Shown here one piece after another: positions 11,119-21,180 of a stretch of DNA of 64,000 nucleotides. Location: the NCBI GenBank assembly GCA_965240325.2, contig OZ251225.1, forward strand, positions 496,001-560,000. The letters are read 5' to 3'. The stretch's first letter is position 1; each line of letters begins with the position of its first letter. The notes under the pieces were generated by a model. It was not told the origin of the DNA, did not search any database, and saw only the letters and a list, made by a program, of their open reading frames with translations. Both the position numbers and the translations under genes were made by a program. The stretch is from Rebecca billardiae RCC1528. Lineage: Eukaryota > Haptophyta.

Positions 11119-11977
11119 GCAGTAGGCTTGCCGTGCGGCTCGCAGTGACGGTGCTGGTGCGATTCATCGCATGGATCTCCCTGGGCCGGCTCTGGCTTGA
11201 CCACGAATGTGGCATACGGGCCCGGTGCCGGTGCCAGCGCCTGGCCCTGGGAGACGGGAGTGGGACCACGCTGGCGCCGCCGCGCCGGCCGGCTGAAAGT
11301 CCTGCCGACGGCTGGCGCCGCTCACGCTGGCGGGCACTCACAGACACAGTATAGTCACCCTGGCTCACCGCCTCATTGCGGCTGCGAATCGGCGCGCTCG
11401 AGCGGCGAGCCTCGCGCCGCGCGCCGCGCGACTGCTGACGGCGTGCCGATGAATATTATAATGTCGTAGTAATATTTTAATAATATATATAATTTAATAT
11501 ATAAAAGTCTGTCAATCCGAGTGTTCAACAGCGTCAGCTACTACTAACTACGTGTTACTAGTACTAATTTAAATTTAATACTAGCTTAGTCTGTATTATC
11601 CGCCGCGTTACCTAAATTAAGACAAGACTACTTATATTCATCACTGCTATACTGTCGATCTCGCCTGCCTGCCGCTGTGTCAGTGTGTGCGTCTCTTACT
11701 CTTAGTAATAAACGCGACTGTACGCTTCGACAGCGCGCTGTGCCGCTGTGCGGGGCCTGAGACTGAGTGACGCACCGCAGTCCGCGAGACCGAATCACAG
11801 TCACTATTCTAACAGGCGCGCCGCACAGCCTGATTCAGCAAGTGGCAGAACTCAAACTGCTATACGGTCTTGAGAGTCTACGGATGTGATACATGTATGT
11901 CTGATGACAGATGAGCATCAGGGTGGAATTCCCATTTTCTGGCGCACTTCCGCACTGGGGAGGCGGAAAAGCGGCAT
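11119..11977. other. AT-rich spacer
   Basis: No gene seen. 11446-11600 is strongly AT-rich (TAATATATATAATTTAATATA), a sharp composition change from the flanking GC-rich genes. Likely 3' flank of the PSP gene. Confidence 0.5.
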
Positions 11978-12089
11978 TTAATACGCGAATAAGGAATAAA
12001 TAAAGAATAATGGGAGTAAAGCGCACGCAGTGCGAAGAAATTTTTTCGGGTTAGTATCAGCGTAGTTATTCGATGCGAAGCACCATCTG

Positions 12090-13009
12090 CTGCGAGGCGG
12101 CCTGCTTGCGCACGCGGCGTCCCGAGCACCCTCGGGGCTCAGCTGCGGCTCGGCCTGCGCACGCTCAGCAAGCTCGCGTGCGGCCTGCACCTTGCCCGCC
12201 GCCTCGACTCTCGAGCAAGAGGATCGACGTATGAGCGAGCGTGTGCCGCCGAGCTGCTGTCCGGCAGCCACCCGCGACTGCAGCCGCTGGCCGCGGTGCC
12301 TGGCCTCGGCGCGGCCCCACAGGCTCAGCGCTGGGAGCTCCTCCTCCTCCTGCGCTCCTCCTCCAGGCGTTTGAGCCGCCGCCGCCTTGGCCGCCTCGTC
12401 CTCGTCGATCAGCTGAACGGCGGGAGTGATGTCTCTGCTCAGCTGAGTGTGACGTGACAAGCGAGGCGACGAGCGACAGCAGCCCGATGACCAAGCCGAC
12501 GAGCTCATCGTACGAGCCGTCACGCGTGCGCTCGTGCCGTGTCTGAGCTGGCTCGCGCTCGTACGCCGACCAGGCTTTACTCGGACTGAACGCGTGTGCT
12601 CAGGCGTCCTTGCGTGTGCGCTTGGACGGCCGCGGGCCGTCATCTGGTCCGACCGCGCGCAGCTCGATCTCGGAAGCGTTGAGCTGCTCCGCGGTTGACT
12701 CAGCCTCTGCCCCAGGCTCGACCACGGCAGCAGGCCCCGCAGCAGCCGCCAGGTAGCATCGGCAGGAGCCCCTGCGCCACCCGACGCCGTCCGCACATCG
12801 GCCAGCTCAGTGGCGCACACGCGCTGGACCACGGCCTCGCCGCGCTTGACGCGGATGTGGTGCCAGGTCGTCGTGCCAATCGTTTGGCTATCGACAACGG
12901 GCACGGGCACCTCGATCACGACAACGCCTGTCGCGTAGGCTGTGTAGCGATGTCCGTCCACGACTCCGTCGTGGGTGGACGGCGCACGCCATCGCGGCCG
13001 TGGGCGCAA
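12090..13009 (-). pseudogene. Degraded coding region, unknown product
   Basis: On the minus strand a stretch near 12770-12960 reads like protein (DGHRYTAYATGVVVIEVP, WHHIRVKRGEAVVQRV) but has no ATG ahead of it. It runs into a serine/arginine-rich translation, whereas another frame from about 12720 continues sensibly (EQLNASEIELRAV...PSKRTRKDA) to a stop near 12602. Further protein-like pieces in shifting frames follow (for example LIDEDEAAKAAAAQ near 12400). This pattern suggests a frameshifted relic or exons whose introns I cannot place. No family recognised. Confidence 0.3.
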
Positions 13010-13859
13010 GTGTCTCGTGAATTGTTTTTTTATTCACTAATTCGCCCAGCCGCTACATCGAACTCGACAACGGTTGATTTTACACCCGCGGTCTTTTGAC
13101 TGTGCAAATGGGGCGCCGCCCCATGCTCAAATCCGAAGAGAACGAAGATGTAAAAGTGTCTGGTCCCTAGATACTGTGCTGTCCGGGTCCGGCGGTCCGG
13201 TCAGATCTGAGCAGCCGGATTTTCCACCCGGACAGGCCAGAAAATGGGATTTTCACCCATCAGTCCCGGTCCGAGGCAGCTACTTATTAGTGCTGATCAT
13301 CGATGCTATAGCAGCACTACTATACTACTATTATTAACTAGCAGTCGTTACGTACCAGTGTCCAGTAACATGTCCAATTAGTCCAAGACCAAGACTAATA
13401 TTACAGGTAAGCTACTACTACTAATACCCTTATACCGTCGATGACAAATTGACAGTCGTCTGACGATGAGCCGCCGTGAAGTTCCTAGTTAGCGAGTGGT
13501 GACGAAGCTGAGTATTTCGTCATCCGTTTTTTTCAGTGAATCCGATAAATCCGATAATACAGCAGTCGTTTTTTAAATTCCCCTTTATAACGGGCTCCGG
13601 GTGATCAGGCTGGCGGCCGAAGCCTCCAGCCCTACCCTGGCCAGCCCCCAACCAACCACCACCCTCACCCAACCTCAAACCACTGACCGAGACACCTAGT
13701 GTCTTGACACCACTCCACTGTGGACAGCCCGCCTCCAGAGGGGGCGGGGGTATGCCATTGCCAACAGCATACGAGCGTCCGATCCCTTTGAGCTTGCTGA
13801 TGAGTTTGATCCGATGCCGACGCGGGCGGCCGCCGACCGACAACCAGTGACCAGTCACG
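13010..13859. other. Spacer upstream of the glycosyltransferase-like gene
   Basis: AT-richer sequence (13280-13560) then GC-rich. The frame at 13520-13951 (minus) overlaps the downstream gene and has no recognisable domain. No clear regulatory motif. Confidence 0.4.
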
Positions 13860-14963
13860 ATGGCGGCGGGCGGCGGCAGGTCACAACCACTGGCAAAGCT
13901 GTGTCTGCTGGTGGTAGTGAGCAGCAGCTGCTGGCCAAAACTCTCGACCACGACGGCGCTGGATGTTGGTGCCGTCTACATGCTTGTCCTGCCGAACGCA
14001 GCACCGGAGAAGCACCTGGCAAAGTCCGCCGAGGAGGCGGTAATGTCAGCCGCGCACTTTCGGTCCTGGGCCGAGCCCCGGCTACCCATGGAGCTGTTCT
14101 CGAACGAGCGAGCGCGCGCGGCGCTGAGGGGAGCGCGCTATCCTGAGACATGCGTGTGGAACGCCACTGAGCTCTGGGACTTCCACAGCGAGGCCACAGT
14201 CCTGCACCCTGCCGTCGCTGGGCACGTGCGCGCTGCGGAGGCGTCTCAAGCAGAGAACACGACGGGAGCTCAAGCGGCGGAAGTGTCTGTGTGGCTGCTC
14301 AAGATTAACGTCCTCTTGCGCGCGCGATTTGAGCGCACGCTCTTTCTTGATCTGGACATTTGGCTCGCGCAGCCGGCGTTCCCTGCCAACGTGCTCGAGC
14401 AAACCCTCAACGTGACAGACGCTGCATTCGTGGTGGACGCAGGCCGCCCGAACAAGCACCACACCTTCCTGCCGAGACGGGTGCGGCGCTGGTGGGCGGC
14501 ACCGCCGCCGATGTGCAGCTGCCTCGTGGCGTACAGGAAGACGGCCGCGGTCGTCCGCTTCTTCGCGGGCGCAGCACGCCGCTTCCTCGCCGGCGACTTT
14601 CTGGAATCCCGCAAGCACACGGACCAGGAGGCCATGTACTCAGAGTGGCTACAGTCGCAGGATCCTGCGCTGCGGCTGCTCCTGCTGCCGGAGGAGTACT
14701 ACTGCCCGCGCTGGGGTGACTTCGGCTTCAACTTCGCCGATGCGCAGGGGAAGCCAATCACGCGCCTCGTCGACGCAGAGTGGCACACTGACTTTGGATG
14801 GCCGTACTACTGCCGCACCGTGCACGGCCACCTGCGGGCTGCGGACGATCCATTCTACGCGCTTGTGACGGCGCACATCATTGAGTCGCGATGCGTTGAG
14901 CACCACTCTACTGGCCGCGCAAGACTGGCATCACGACGTGCGGCAGGCGAGCCGAATGGATGA
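13860..14963 (+). CDS. Secretory-pathway nucleotide-diphospho-sugar transferase-like protein
   Basis: 367 residues. A hydrophobic stretch near the N-terminus (LAKLCLLVVVSSSCW, ~11-25) is a signal peptide or type II membrane anchor. The core contains VWLLKINVLLRARFERTLFLDLDIWLAQPAF (given in part: LFLDLDIW), where D-L-D has the form of the DxD metal/nucleotide-sugar site of GT-A fold glycosyltransferases, preceded by the K/R-rich helix usual in such enzymes. Later HTDQEAMYSEWL and the aromatic-rich YYCPRWGDFGFNF fit a catalytic domain placing a glycan acceptor. Two N-x-S/T sites (WNATE, LNVTDA) are consistent with a luminal location. Donor and acceptor are unknown. The ATG at 13860 is the start that includes the hydrophobic N-terminus. 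Confidence 0.6.
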   Translation: MAAGGGRSQPLAKLCLLVVVSSSCWPKLSTTTALDVGAVYMLVLPNAAPEKHLAKSAEEAVMSAAHFRSWAEPRLPMELFSNERARAALRGARYPETCVWNATELWDFHSEATVLHPAVAGHVRAAEASQAENTTGAQAAEVSVWLLKINVLLRARFERTLFLDLDIWLAQPAFPANVLEQTLNVTDAAFVVDAGRPNKHHTFLPRRVRRWWAAPPPMCSCLVAYRKTAAVVRFFAGAARRFLAGDFLESRKHTDQEAMYSEWLQSQDPALRLLLLPEEYYCPRWGDFGFNFADAQGKPITRLVDAEWHTDFGWPYYCRTVHGHLRAADDPFYALVTAHIIESRCVEHHSTGRARLASRRAAGEPNG

Positions 14964-16042
14964 GGCGACGACGGACGGTCCCGATTTACTCATTTAGGGA
15001 TGACGACGACGGTATATAGCTTATATATATATATATATCCGTATAGCTATATCGTATATTAGACGTAGTCGGGAAAGTGTAGCAGCCGCCCATCATTATT
15101 TACAGCAGTAGTAACAGTCGTAGGCGGGCGCGACTCACGGCCGGGCGAGCCGAATGGCGGACTACTAATATATATAATGCCCGCGGCGCGGCGGATGAGA
15201 GCAGTGATTATGAGAGTGAGACCTGGGCCAACGGCCAAGCATGCAATAACGGGCCAGACGAGCCCGACGGGGACCGCCGACGGTAGTTAGTGCGCGGTAC
15301 CGTGTACGGACTGTCGCAGCCGTACGAACCGCAGTGAATTCTACGCCATCGTCGGCTGCACGGTACATCAGAGAGTCACTTGAGAGTTGAGTGAGGAGGC
15401 GCCGGCGCCGACGGGCGGCGCGCGCAGTAGTCAGTCGCGCGTTGACCCGCGAATAAATGCGAATTGTGTCGTCCTGAGCACTTATTATATAGTCGGGCTT
15501 GATTGATGATCATGATGACTATCTTGATTATTGAGTGATCCAAACGCGTATATCGTCGTCGGATTGATGCGCGGCAATAATATATATATATATACGGTAT
15601 CGTCGGCGGATCGGATCAGCACATGCAGTGACGATGCAGTACGTAGAGTAACTACGCGACGCGCTAGTGTAACACGGTACGGTTCAAAGTCAAACGGCGG
15701 GCCGGGGACTCACGGAGTGATGACTCACAGTCACTACAGACATCTGAGTAGACTGCTAAGCAGACGTAGTCGTAGAGTGGCACTCGGCCCGAGTTGCAGT
15801 TCAGGATCCCGAGCCCCCGTAGTTCTCAGGCCTGACCTGCGCTACCGCCTCTGAGCCTGAGGCCTAGGCGCGGCAGGCGCGGACCGGAGTATCGTCACGC
15901 GTGAATAATATCAGCAGCATATCGATCGTCATCATATCATCATGCTGCTGCAGTCTGCTGCTGGCATCTCTGTCATCTGCTATCTGCTGGCACCCACCCG
16001 TCGGTGAGCATGAGTGGCCGTCATTCCCGCGTACTCTTACGG
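14964..16042. other. AT-repeat-containing spacer between convergent genes
   Basis: Contains TA-rich simple repeats near 15019-15060 and 15578-15594. No gene recognised; short frames lack protein character. Confidence 0.5.
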
Positions 16043-17803
16043 TTAGAGGACGGCGTAGAACGAGAGCGCGATTGGGAATACGAGCGTGGCTGTGGGCAGC
16101 GCGTACGCGGCCGCCATCCCGATCGGCGCGGTGCTGACGCACGCCTCGATCAGCCCCGCGAGCGCGAGTGCGCTGACGACCCACGAGACGCCGTAGTACA
16201 CGCGCACGGCGGTGCGCTGCATGCCCTGCTCGTTGCGCCGCTCCACCGCCATGAAGAGCGCCTGCGCGATGAACGTGTCCGTGCCGAAGACGTTCTGTAT
16301 GGCGCCCACAATGTACGCGCGCGCGTCCAGCTTGCCCTCGAGCACCCACGGCGCGGCGAGGAAGGCCTGCGGGTAGAGCGCCGCCGCGGCCAAGACGCCG
16401 CCCGCGTACAGCGCCTCGCGCAGCCCGACGAGGACGGACAGCGCACGCAGCCACCCGCTCAGCTGCGCCCAGCCGCCGCTGAGCATGATGAAGTAGATGA
16501 CCGGCTCGGGCAGGTGCCAGAGCAGCACCTTCGCGCCGACGACGATGGGCGCGGCCCACGCGCTCCAGCCGGCCAGCCCCGCCGCCTCCACCCACTCCGC
16601 CCCCTCGATCGTGTACACGACGCGGTACACGGACAGCCCGAGCTGCTCGTCGTCGTCCACCAGCCGCTGGTGGCGCGGGGGGCAGCAGCCGCAGCAGCCG
16701 CAGAAGAGCACGTCGCGCGTGAGCACGAGGAGCATGTCTCCGACCAGGCGCAGCACGAGGACCACGCACACGAGGATGAAGAAGCCCAGCGGCTGCTCAT
16801 CCAGCGCGGTCGCCAGCAGCTGGTGGTTGAAGACCATCCGCGCAAAGAAGCCGGACTCGCGCAGGTAGCCCGAAAACCGCTCCTTCGGGCGGAAGCCTGG
16901 GTGGCCGTCGCCGGAGCCGTCATCATCGTCGTCGTCGTCGTCATGGGCGTGGCGCCCTTCGCCGCCCGTGCAGCAGGCCATGCAGCCGCACGCGTTCTCG
17001 ACGTCGGCGAGCCTCGCGCAGCCCAGCTCCGCCTCGAGCAGCGCACACGCAGACGCGCACGGCTCGCGGGAGCACGGCAGAGCGAGCGGTGGCTCAGGTG
17101 GCGCCGGTGGTGCCGGCGGTGGGCTCGGTGCGTTGCAGCACTCGAAGCAGTCGCACGAGTCGTCGACGTCGAGAAGCGCGGCGCAGCCCAGCTCCGCCTC
17201 TAGGGACGCGCACTCCGTGGCGCATGGCTCGACACGGCACGTCGGCGGGGGCGGCGGTGTTGGCGGCAGTGGTGGCGAGGGCGGTGGCGGCGGCGGCGAC
17301 GGAGGCTGTGACGGCGGCGGGCTCGGCACGTGGCAGCACCTGAAGCAGTCACACGCATCATCGACGTCGAGAAGCGCGGCGCAGCCCAGCTCCGCCTCTA
17401 GGGACGCGCACTCCGAGGCGCATGGCTCCGTGAGGCACGTCGGAGGCGGCGCCGGTAGTGGTGGCGAAGGTGGTAATGGCGGCCCGCTGGGCCCATCGGC
17501 CAACGCCCTCCGTGTCGGAGGCCGTGCGGTCGCACTGATAGTGGGCGAGATAACCGCATCGCAGCAGCCCGCGCAGTCGCAGCCGCTCGTGCGGGCTGAT
17601 TGCGCGCACGTGAGAAGGTGCCGCACGCCGCCACACGTTGACGCGCCGCACCGTGAGTCACAAACTGCGCGCTCCATGCTCGCGCCGACAGGCATGGGGG
17701 CGGAGAGCGCCGCTCCAAAAAGCGCGGCCCAGAGAGCCGCGCGCAGGGGCCCTCCCCGGCATCTTCGCCTGACGTGGCCGGCAGCCACGCCGGCGCCCCG
17801 CAT
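16043..17803 (-). CDS. Secreted/membrane protein with four eight-cysteine modules and a multi-pass C-terminus
   Basis: 586 residues from the ATG at 17803, chosen because it gives a signal peptide (LRAALWAALFGAALSAPMPVGA). Four Cys-rich modules follow, separated by Pro-rich linkers (SPPPSQPPSPPPPPP). Modules 2-4 share C-x4-C-x3-C-x8-C-x9-C-x-C-x2-C-C with the core CASLEAELGCAALLDVDD; module 1 is divergent (ends CDCAGCC). After an Asp run (HAHDDDDDDDD) come at least four hydrophobic segments (LGFFILVCVVLVLRLVG; IVVGAKVLLW...VIYFIML; LYAGGVLAAAALY; VSWVVSALALAGLI...LPTATLVFPIALSFYAV). It is probably a cell-surface or endomembrane protein with an external disulfide-rich part. No known family recognised; function unknown. 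An in-frame ATG at 17872 would add 23 residues before the signal. Confidence 0.65.
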   Translation of the reverse strand: MRGAGVAAGHVRRRCRGGPLRAALWAALFGAALSAPMPVGASMERAVCDSRCGASTCGGVRHLLTCAQSARTSGCDCAGCCDAVISPTISATARPPTRRALADGPSGPPLPPSPPLPAPPPTCLTEPCASECASLEAELGCAALLDVDDACDCFRCCHVPSPPPSQPPSPPPPPPSPPLPPTPPPPPTCRVEPCATECASLEAELGCAALLDVDDSCDCFECCNAPSPPPAPPAPPEPPLALPCSREPCASACALLEAELGCARLADVENACGCMACCTGGEGRHAHDDDDDDDDGSGDGHPGFRPKERFSGYLRESGFFARMVFNHQLLATALDEQPLGFFILVCVVLVLRLVGDMLLVLTRDVLFCGCCGCCPPRHQRLVDDDEQLGLSVYRVVYTIEGAEWVEAAGLAGWSAWAAPIVVGAKVLLWHLPEPVIYFIMLSGGWAQLSGWLRALSVLVGLREALYAGGVLAAAALYPQAFLAAPWVLEGKLDARAYIVGAIQNVFGTDTFIAQALFMAVERRNEQGMQRTAVRVYYGVSWVVSALALAGLIEACVSTAPIGMAAAYALPTATLVFPIALSFYAVL

Positions 17804-18078
17804 GTCGCCCCTCACGAGGCTCGTCTCGTAGTTATGATGGCTTGATCGGTGCTGCATCAAGTTTACGGTCATCGGTGATGCGCGGCGCGAATACAGAGCC
17901 GAGCGACGCGGCTCATCAAGCTAAATACTGTGCAACCACAACCGAACGCGAGTCGGTGGCAGCGGCCGCCGCCGCCGGCCCCGAAATTGAGGCGCTCAAC
18001 TTTGGCCGGAAATGGCCGACTACGTTTCATAAACTGTTTCTCCCAATAATACGAGCAGTGAAAACTGAAAAGAGACTG

Positions 18079-18231
18079 ACTCATTCTATGATTTAACGAC
18101 ACAGGTAGGACGGCGCAGGTCTCCTGATTCGTCGTCGGCAGTGCCCGATCGTCGACACGAAGTCGGCGCTGGTGGCAGAGCATAGCCTGAACCGCGATCG
18201 AATGGCTTGAGCGCGGCCTTGAGCTGCTGGA
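18079..18231. repeat. Dispersed repeat, copy A
   Basis: About 150 bp beginning ACTCATTCTATGATTTAACG and ending GAGCTGCTGGA, matching 28437-28610 with small differences and indels. On the minus strand both copies keep an open frame with a shared peptide (RLRVDDRALP-x-TNQET). Probably a fragment of a transposable element. Confidence 0.7.
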
Positions 18232-18320
18232 GCGCGATCCACCTGCGCTGCGCGGCTCGCATGGACCTGCTGTGCCCCGAGCGAGGGCGAGGGTGCAGGT
18301 CCGGATGTCAGACGGCCGTC

Positions 18321-19106
18321 TCAGCCGCTGGGCCCTGGCGGGTGATCCGGCGGTGATGTAGTCGTCCCCGTGTGCCCTGCGCGGCCGCGTGCGCGCTTGC
18401 CGCTCTGCTCAGCTGGCTTGCTGGCGGCGGCTGGCGCTGCTGCGGCGTGCAGGGTACGCTTTGCCCCCGACTGCTGCGCATCCTCGTCGTCCGAGTCGTC
18501 GTCCATGGACGAGTCTCGGTCCGCGTGGGGGACAGCAGCTGGAGCAGGCGCAGGTGCTGCGGGCAGAGAGGCCGCCAGCCGCGCCGCCTTGCGCTCCTGG
18601 CGTTTCTCGACGGCGCGCCGCGACGAGGTGCGGCGGCTCGATGGAGATCGAATCCGCCTGCCTTGCGCGTCACGCCGAGGCCCGCGCTTCCCGCGCCGAG
18701 GCTTCTTCTTCCGCTTCTGAGAGTGCTGCTGCTCGCCGTTTGCAGCCTGCACTCCAGTACCCGAGCCCTGCGCGGCGAGCGCGCGCGCCGGCGGAGCCGA
18801 CTTGCGCGCTCGGCGCGGGGCGGGATGCAGGGGAGCTTTAGAAGGCGCGCCACCACCTCCCTCGCGCCGCTGGCTGCCACCAGCGGGGGTTCCCTGTGGA
18901 GAAGCATCAGGCCCTTGTGCATCAGGCGGACGCACAGACACCGTCAGACGGACACTCCCATCTGGCAGGAGGGAGATGTGCACCGCGCGCGGGAGGCCGT
19001 CGGCGGCGGTGAGCCTTGCTGCGTCACGCCAAAGGCGGACGTAGAGGCGCACCCAACGATCCGACAGCCCCTCGGGCAGCAGCGCAGTCACGTCGAGGTC
19101 GTCCAT
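18321..19106 (-). CDS. Hypothetical basic, low-complexity protein
   Basis: 261 residues from an ATG at 19106. The first ~55 residues look folded (MDDLDVTALLPEGLSDRWV, then VHISLLPDGSVRLTVSVRPP). The rest is Ala/Pro/Ser-rich with strongly basic, nuclear-localisation-like runs (QKRKKKPRRGKRGPRR, RRAVEKRQERKAARL) and an acidic patch (DDDSDDEDAQQ). No family recognised. A nuclear or nucleolar RNA-binding role would fit the composition but is inference. Confidence 0.45.
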   Translation of the reverse strand: MDDLDVTALLPEGLSDRWVRLYVRLWRDAARLTAADGLPRAVHISLLPDGSVRLTVSVRPPDAQGPDASPQGTPAGGSQRREGGGGAPSKAPLHPAPRRARKSAPPARALAAQGSGTGVQAANGEQQHSQKRKKKPRRGKRGPRRDAQGRRIRSPSSRRTSSRRAVEKRQERKAARLAASLPAAPAPAPAAVPHADRDSSMDDDSDDEDAQQSGAKRTLHAAAAPAAASKPAEQSGKRARGRAGHTGTTTSPPDHPPGPSG

Positions 19107-19606
19107 GCGAGCGTCGCCATGTACACGTGGACAGGAGTGAAAGATCGAGTCTCGACTTGAATTTGTTCATAAGCAGACACCGCTTGTCGAGTCAGTCGAG
19201 CGAGTGCTTGGAGTTGGACTGTCGAGACAGTCATCTGTGTCGAGTGATCTGTCATCTGACCCGGTCATCTGAGTGTTGTGGGCGGTATCATATAAGAGCT
19301 TACGGTCGCGTGTGGCACAGTGACAGTGCGCTCTAGCTACCGAACCGTAGTAGCGTGAACAAGATCCTGTACTGTATGCAAGGCCAAGCTGAAGCTGCCT
19401 GAACTCTGAAGCCTGACACCGTTGACAGCCCGACACTCGGACAGTCGACATCGCCGGGCGCTCGTGGTCACCATGACCATGCCCGTCGATCTGCGCCATC
19501 GATCGACGCCAACGGCGTTTCCTCGTCTGCTCACGCTCGGTCGCGTGCACCCTGCAGGCACACCTGGGCCGCGTCGGCGCAGCTTGAGTCGCTCGGCGGT
19601 CACTGC
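19107..19606. other. Spacer between two minus-strand genes
   Basis: About 500 bp, upstream of the basic protein gene and downstream of the WD40-like gene. It is rich in CGATCGA/GACAGTC-type short repeats but holds no convincing gene. Confidence 0.4.
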
Positions 19607-20977
19607 TCACGGCTTGCCGCACGGCACGAGCAGCTTGAGTGTCGCGTCCTCGGCGCTGTTCGAGTTGGAGTAGGCGAAGCAGGCACGCGGCTCCGACGCC
19701 GCCGTGCACATGATCAGCACGCGCGACGCCGGCCCCGCCGCGAGGCGCGGCGTCGTGCACAGCTTCTTGCCCTGTGCCGAGGCCTTGTCCGAGCCGAGGT
19801 CCCACACGTGTGCGACCGACTCAAACTGGCTGCCGGTGATGGCGATGCCCGCAGCGTTGCACACCGAAATGCGGTGCGCGGCCGCGTGGCGGTACTGCTT
19901 GGACGGGCCGGTGCCGCTCGCCGTCGCGTGCCACCCGTCCGTGCGGTAGGACTCGCCGGACGCGCAGCGCTCGCGCCCGTCATCGAGCTCGATCTTCGAC
20001 AGCATGGCGTCTGAGCCGACGCTGAGCAGCGAGCAGCCGTGCGGCGCGCGCCAGAGCGCGAGGTCGAACACGGTCGCGTCGCGGTCGGTCTTCTTGAGCG
20101 GCGAGTGCATGCGCGCCGTGAGCACGGGCGGCCCACCGGCGCGCTCGCCGTCGAGCGGCGCGACGAGCACGCTCCCATGGTGGCCCAGCAGCGCGAAGCG
20201 CTCGCCGCTGGGGTCGACGTACAGCGCGGTCGCCTGCAGGAGGCCGCGCTCGCCCCCGCCCGAGCGGCCGAGCACCGCGCCGAGCTTGCTGCCGGACGGC
20301 GTGAGGTCGACGTTGGCGTCGAGCGTGCACGTGAGCGGCGTCGCGCTCGCAGCGCCGTCGGACGGCGCGGCAGCGCGCACCGTGAAGAGGAAGAGCCGCT
20401 TGTCTGTCACCGCGAGCAGACTGACGGCGCCCTCGGCCGCAGGCGCCGCGTGCAGGGCCTTCAGGTAGCCGTCGCGACCGTAGCCCGTGTCGGCCGACCG
20501 TCCGGGCATCTCGAGCTCGGGCACAAGCGCCTCGACGCCGGGCAACGAGCAGATGCGCAGGCAGCCCGCCCGACCAGACAGGCCGCCACGGTCGACTGCG
20601 ACGGCGACTGCGTCGAGGCCTGGGAGCGGCGCGAACTTGTCCCCCGGCATCGTGCCCACCTTGGCAAGGTCCTTCAGCCCGGCCGGCGAGGCCGCGGACG
20701 CGCCGGCCGGGAGCTCCCACACCTCCTCCCCCAGCAGCAGCTCGCGCCCATCGCGCAGGGTGGCGAAGGCGAGCGACTGGTCCTGGTAGGACGCTTCCGG
20801 CACAGGCACGGAGCGCGCTTTCGCCCACGCGGCCTTGGTCGGCACCGAGCCGCCGTCGCTCGGCTTGGCGCGCTTGCTGCCGCCGCCGGCCTTCGCAGCC
20901 TTCGGTGCGGGCGCCGCGCGCTTCGCGTTGTGCGAGCTTGCGCCGTTCTCGCCGAGCCGCACGACGAACTTGTCCAT
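19607..20977 (-). CDS. WD40-like beta-propeller protein
   Basis: 456 residues from the ATG at 20977 (MDKFVVRLGENG). A basic, Ala/Lys-rich N-terminus (~20-45, KRAAPAPKAAKAGGG) precedes strand-rich repeats containing Gly-Asp/His-Trp-like patterns typical of diverged WD40 blades: SLLAVTDKRLFLFTVR, GERFALLGHHGSVLVAPL, CSLLSVGSDAMLSKIELDDG, GIAITGSQFESVAHVWDLGSD. This is the usual architecture of a propeller protein that acts as a nuclear scaffold; no specific orthologue is recognised. An upstream in-frame extension to 21163 exists but reads as promoter-like GC-rich translation. Its start lies about 200 bp from the divergent exchanger gene, so the two may share a promoter. Confidence 0.6.
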   Translation of the reverse strand: MDKFVVRLGENGASSHNAKRAAPAPKAAKAGGGSKRAKPSDGGSVPTKAAWAKARSVPVPEASYQDQSLAFATLRDGRELLLGEEVWELPAGASAASPAGLKDLAKVGTMPGDKFAPLPGLDAVAVAVDRGGLSGRAGCLRICSLPGVEALVPELEMPGRSADTGYGRDGYLKALHAAPAAEGAVSLLAVTDKRLFLFTVRAAAPSDGAASATPLTCTLDANVDLTPSGSKLGAVLGRSGGGERGLLQATALYVDPSGERFALLGHHGSVLVAPLDGERAGGPPVLTARMHSPLKKTDRDATVFDLALWRAPHGCSLLSVGSDAMLSKIELDDGRERCASGESYRTDGWHATASGTGPSKQYRHAAAHRISVCNAAGIAITGSQFESVAHVWDLGSDKASAQGKKLCTTPRLAAGPASRVLIMCTAASEPRACFAYSNSNSAEDATLKLLVPCGKP

Positions 20978-21180
20978 TGGCTCGAGCGCTCGGTGAATCG
21001 GTGATTGACCGTTTGCACGATCTCGGCAAAAAGAGTTGACGCGCATCATCTGATTGGTCATGACGCCTCCAACTTCCCTGGCCAAGGGGCCAATCACAGC
21101 AGAGCTAGCGCATTCGGGCTGCCCAGCTCGCCGCCGCCGGCGTCGACCGGCCGCCGCCGTCACCAGCGACTACAGCACAC

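Noticed and set aside
15019-15594. TA-rich runs as replication origins or promoters
   Set aside because: They are simple microsatellite repeats with no supporting context.
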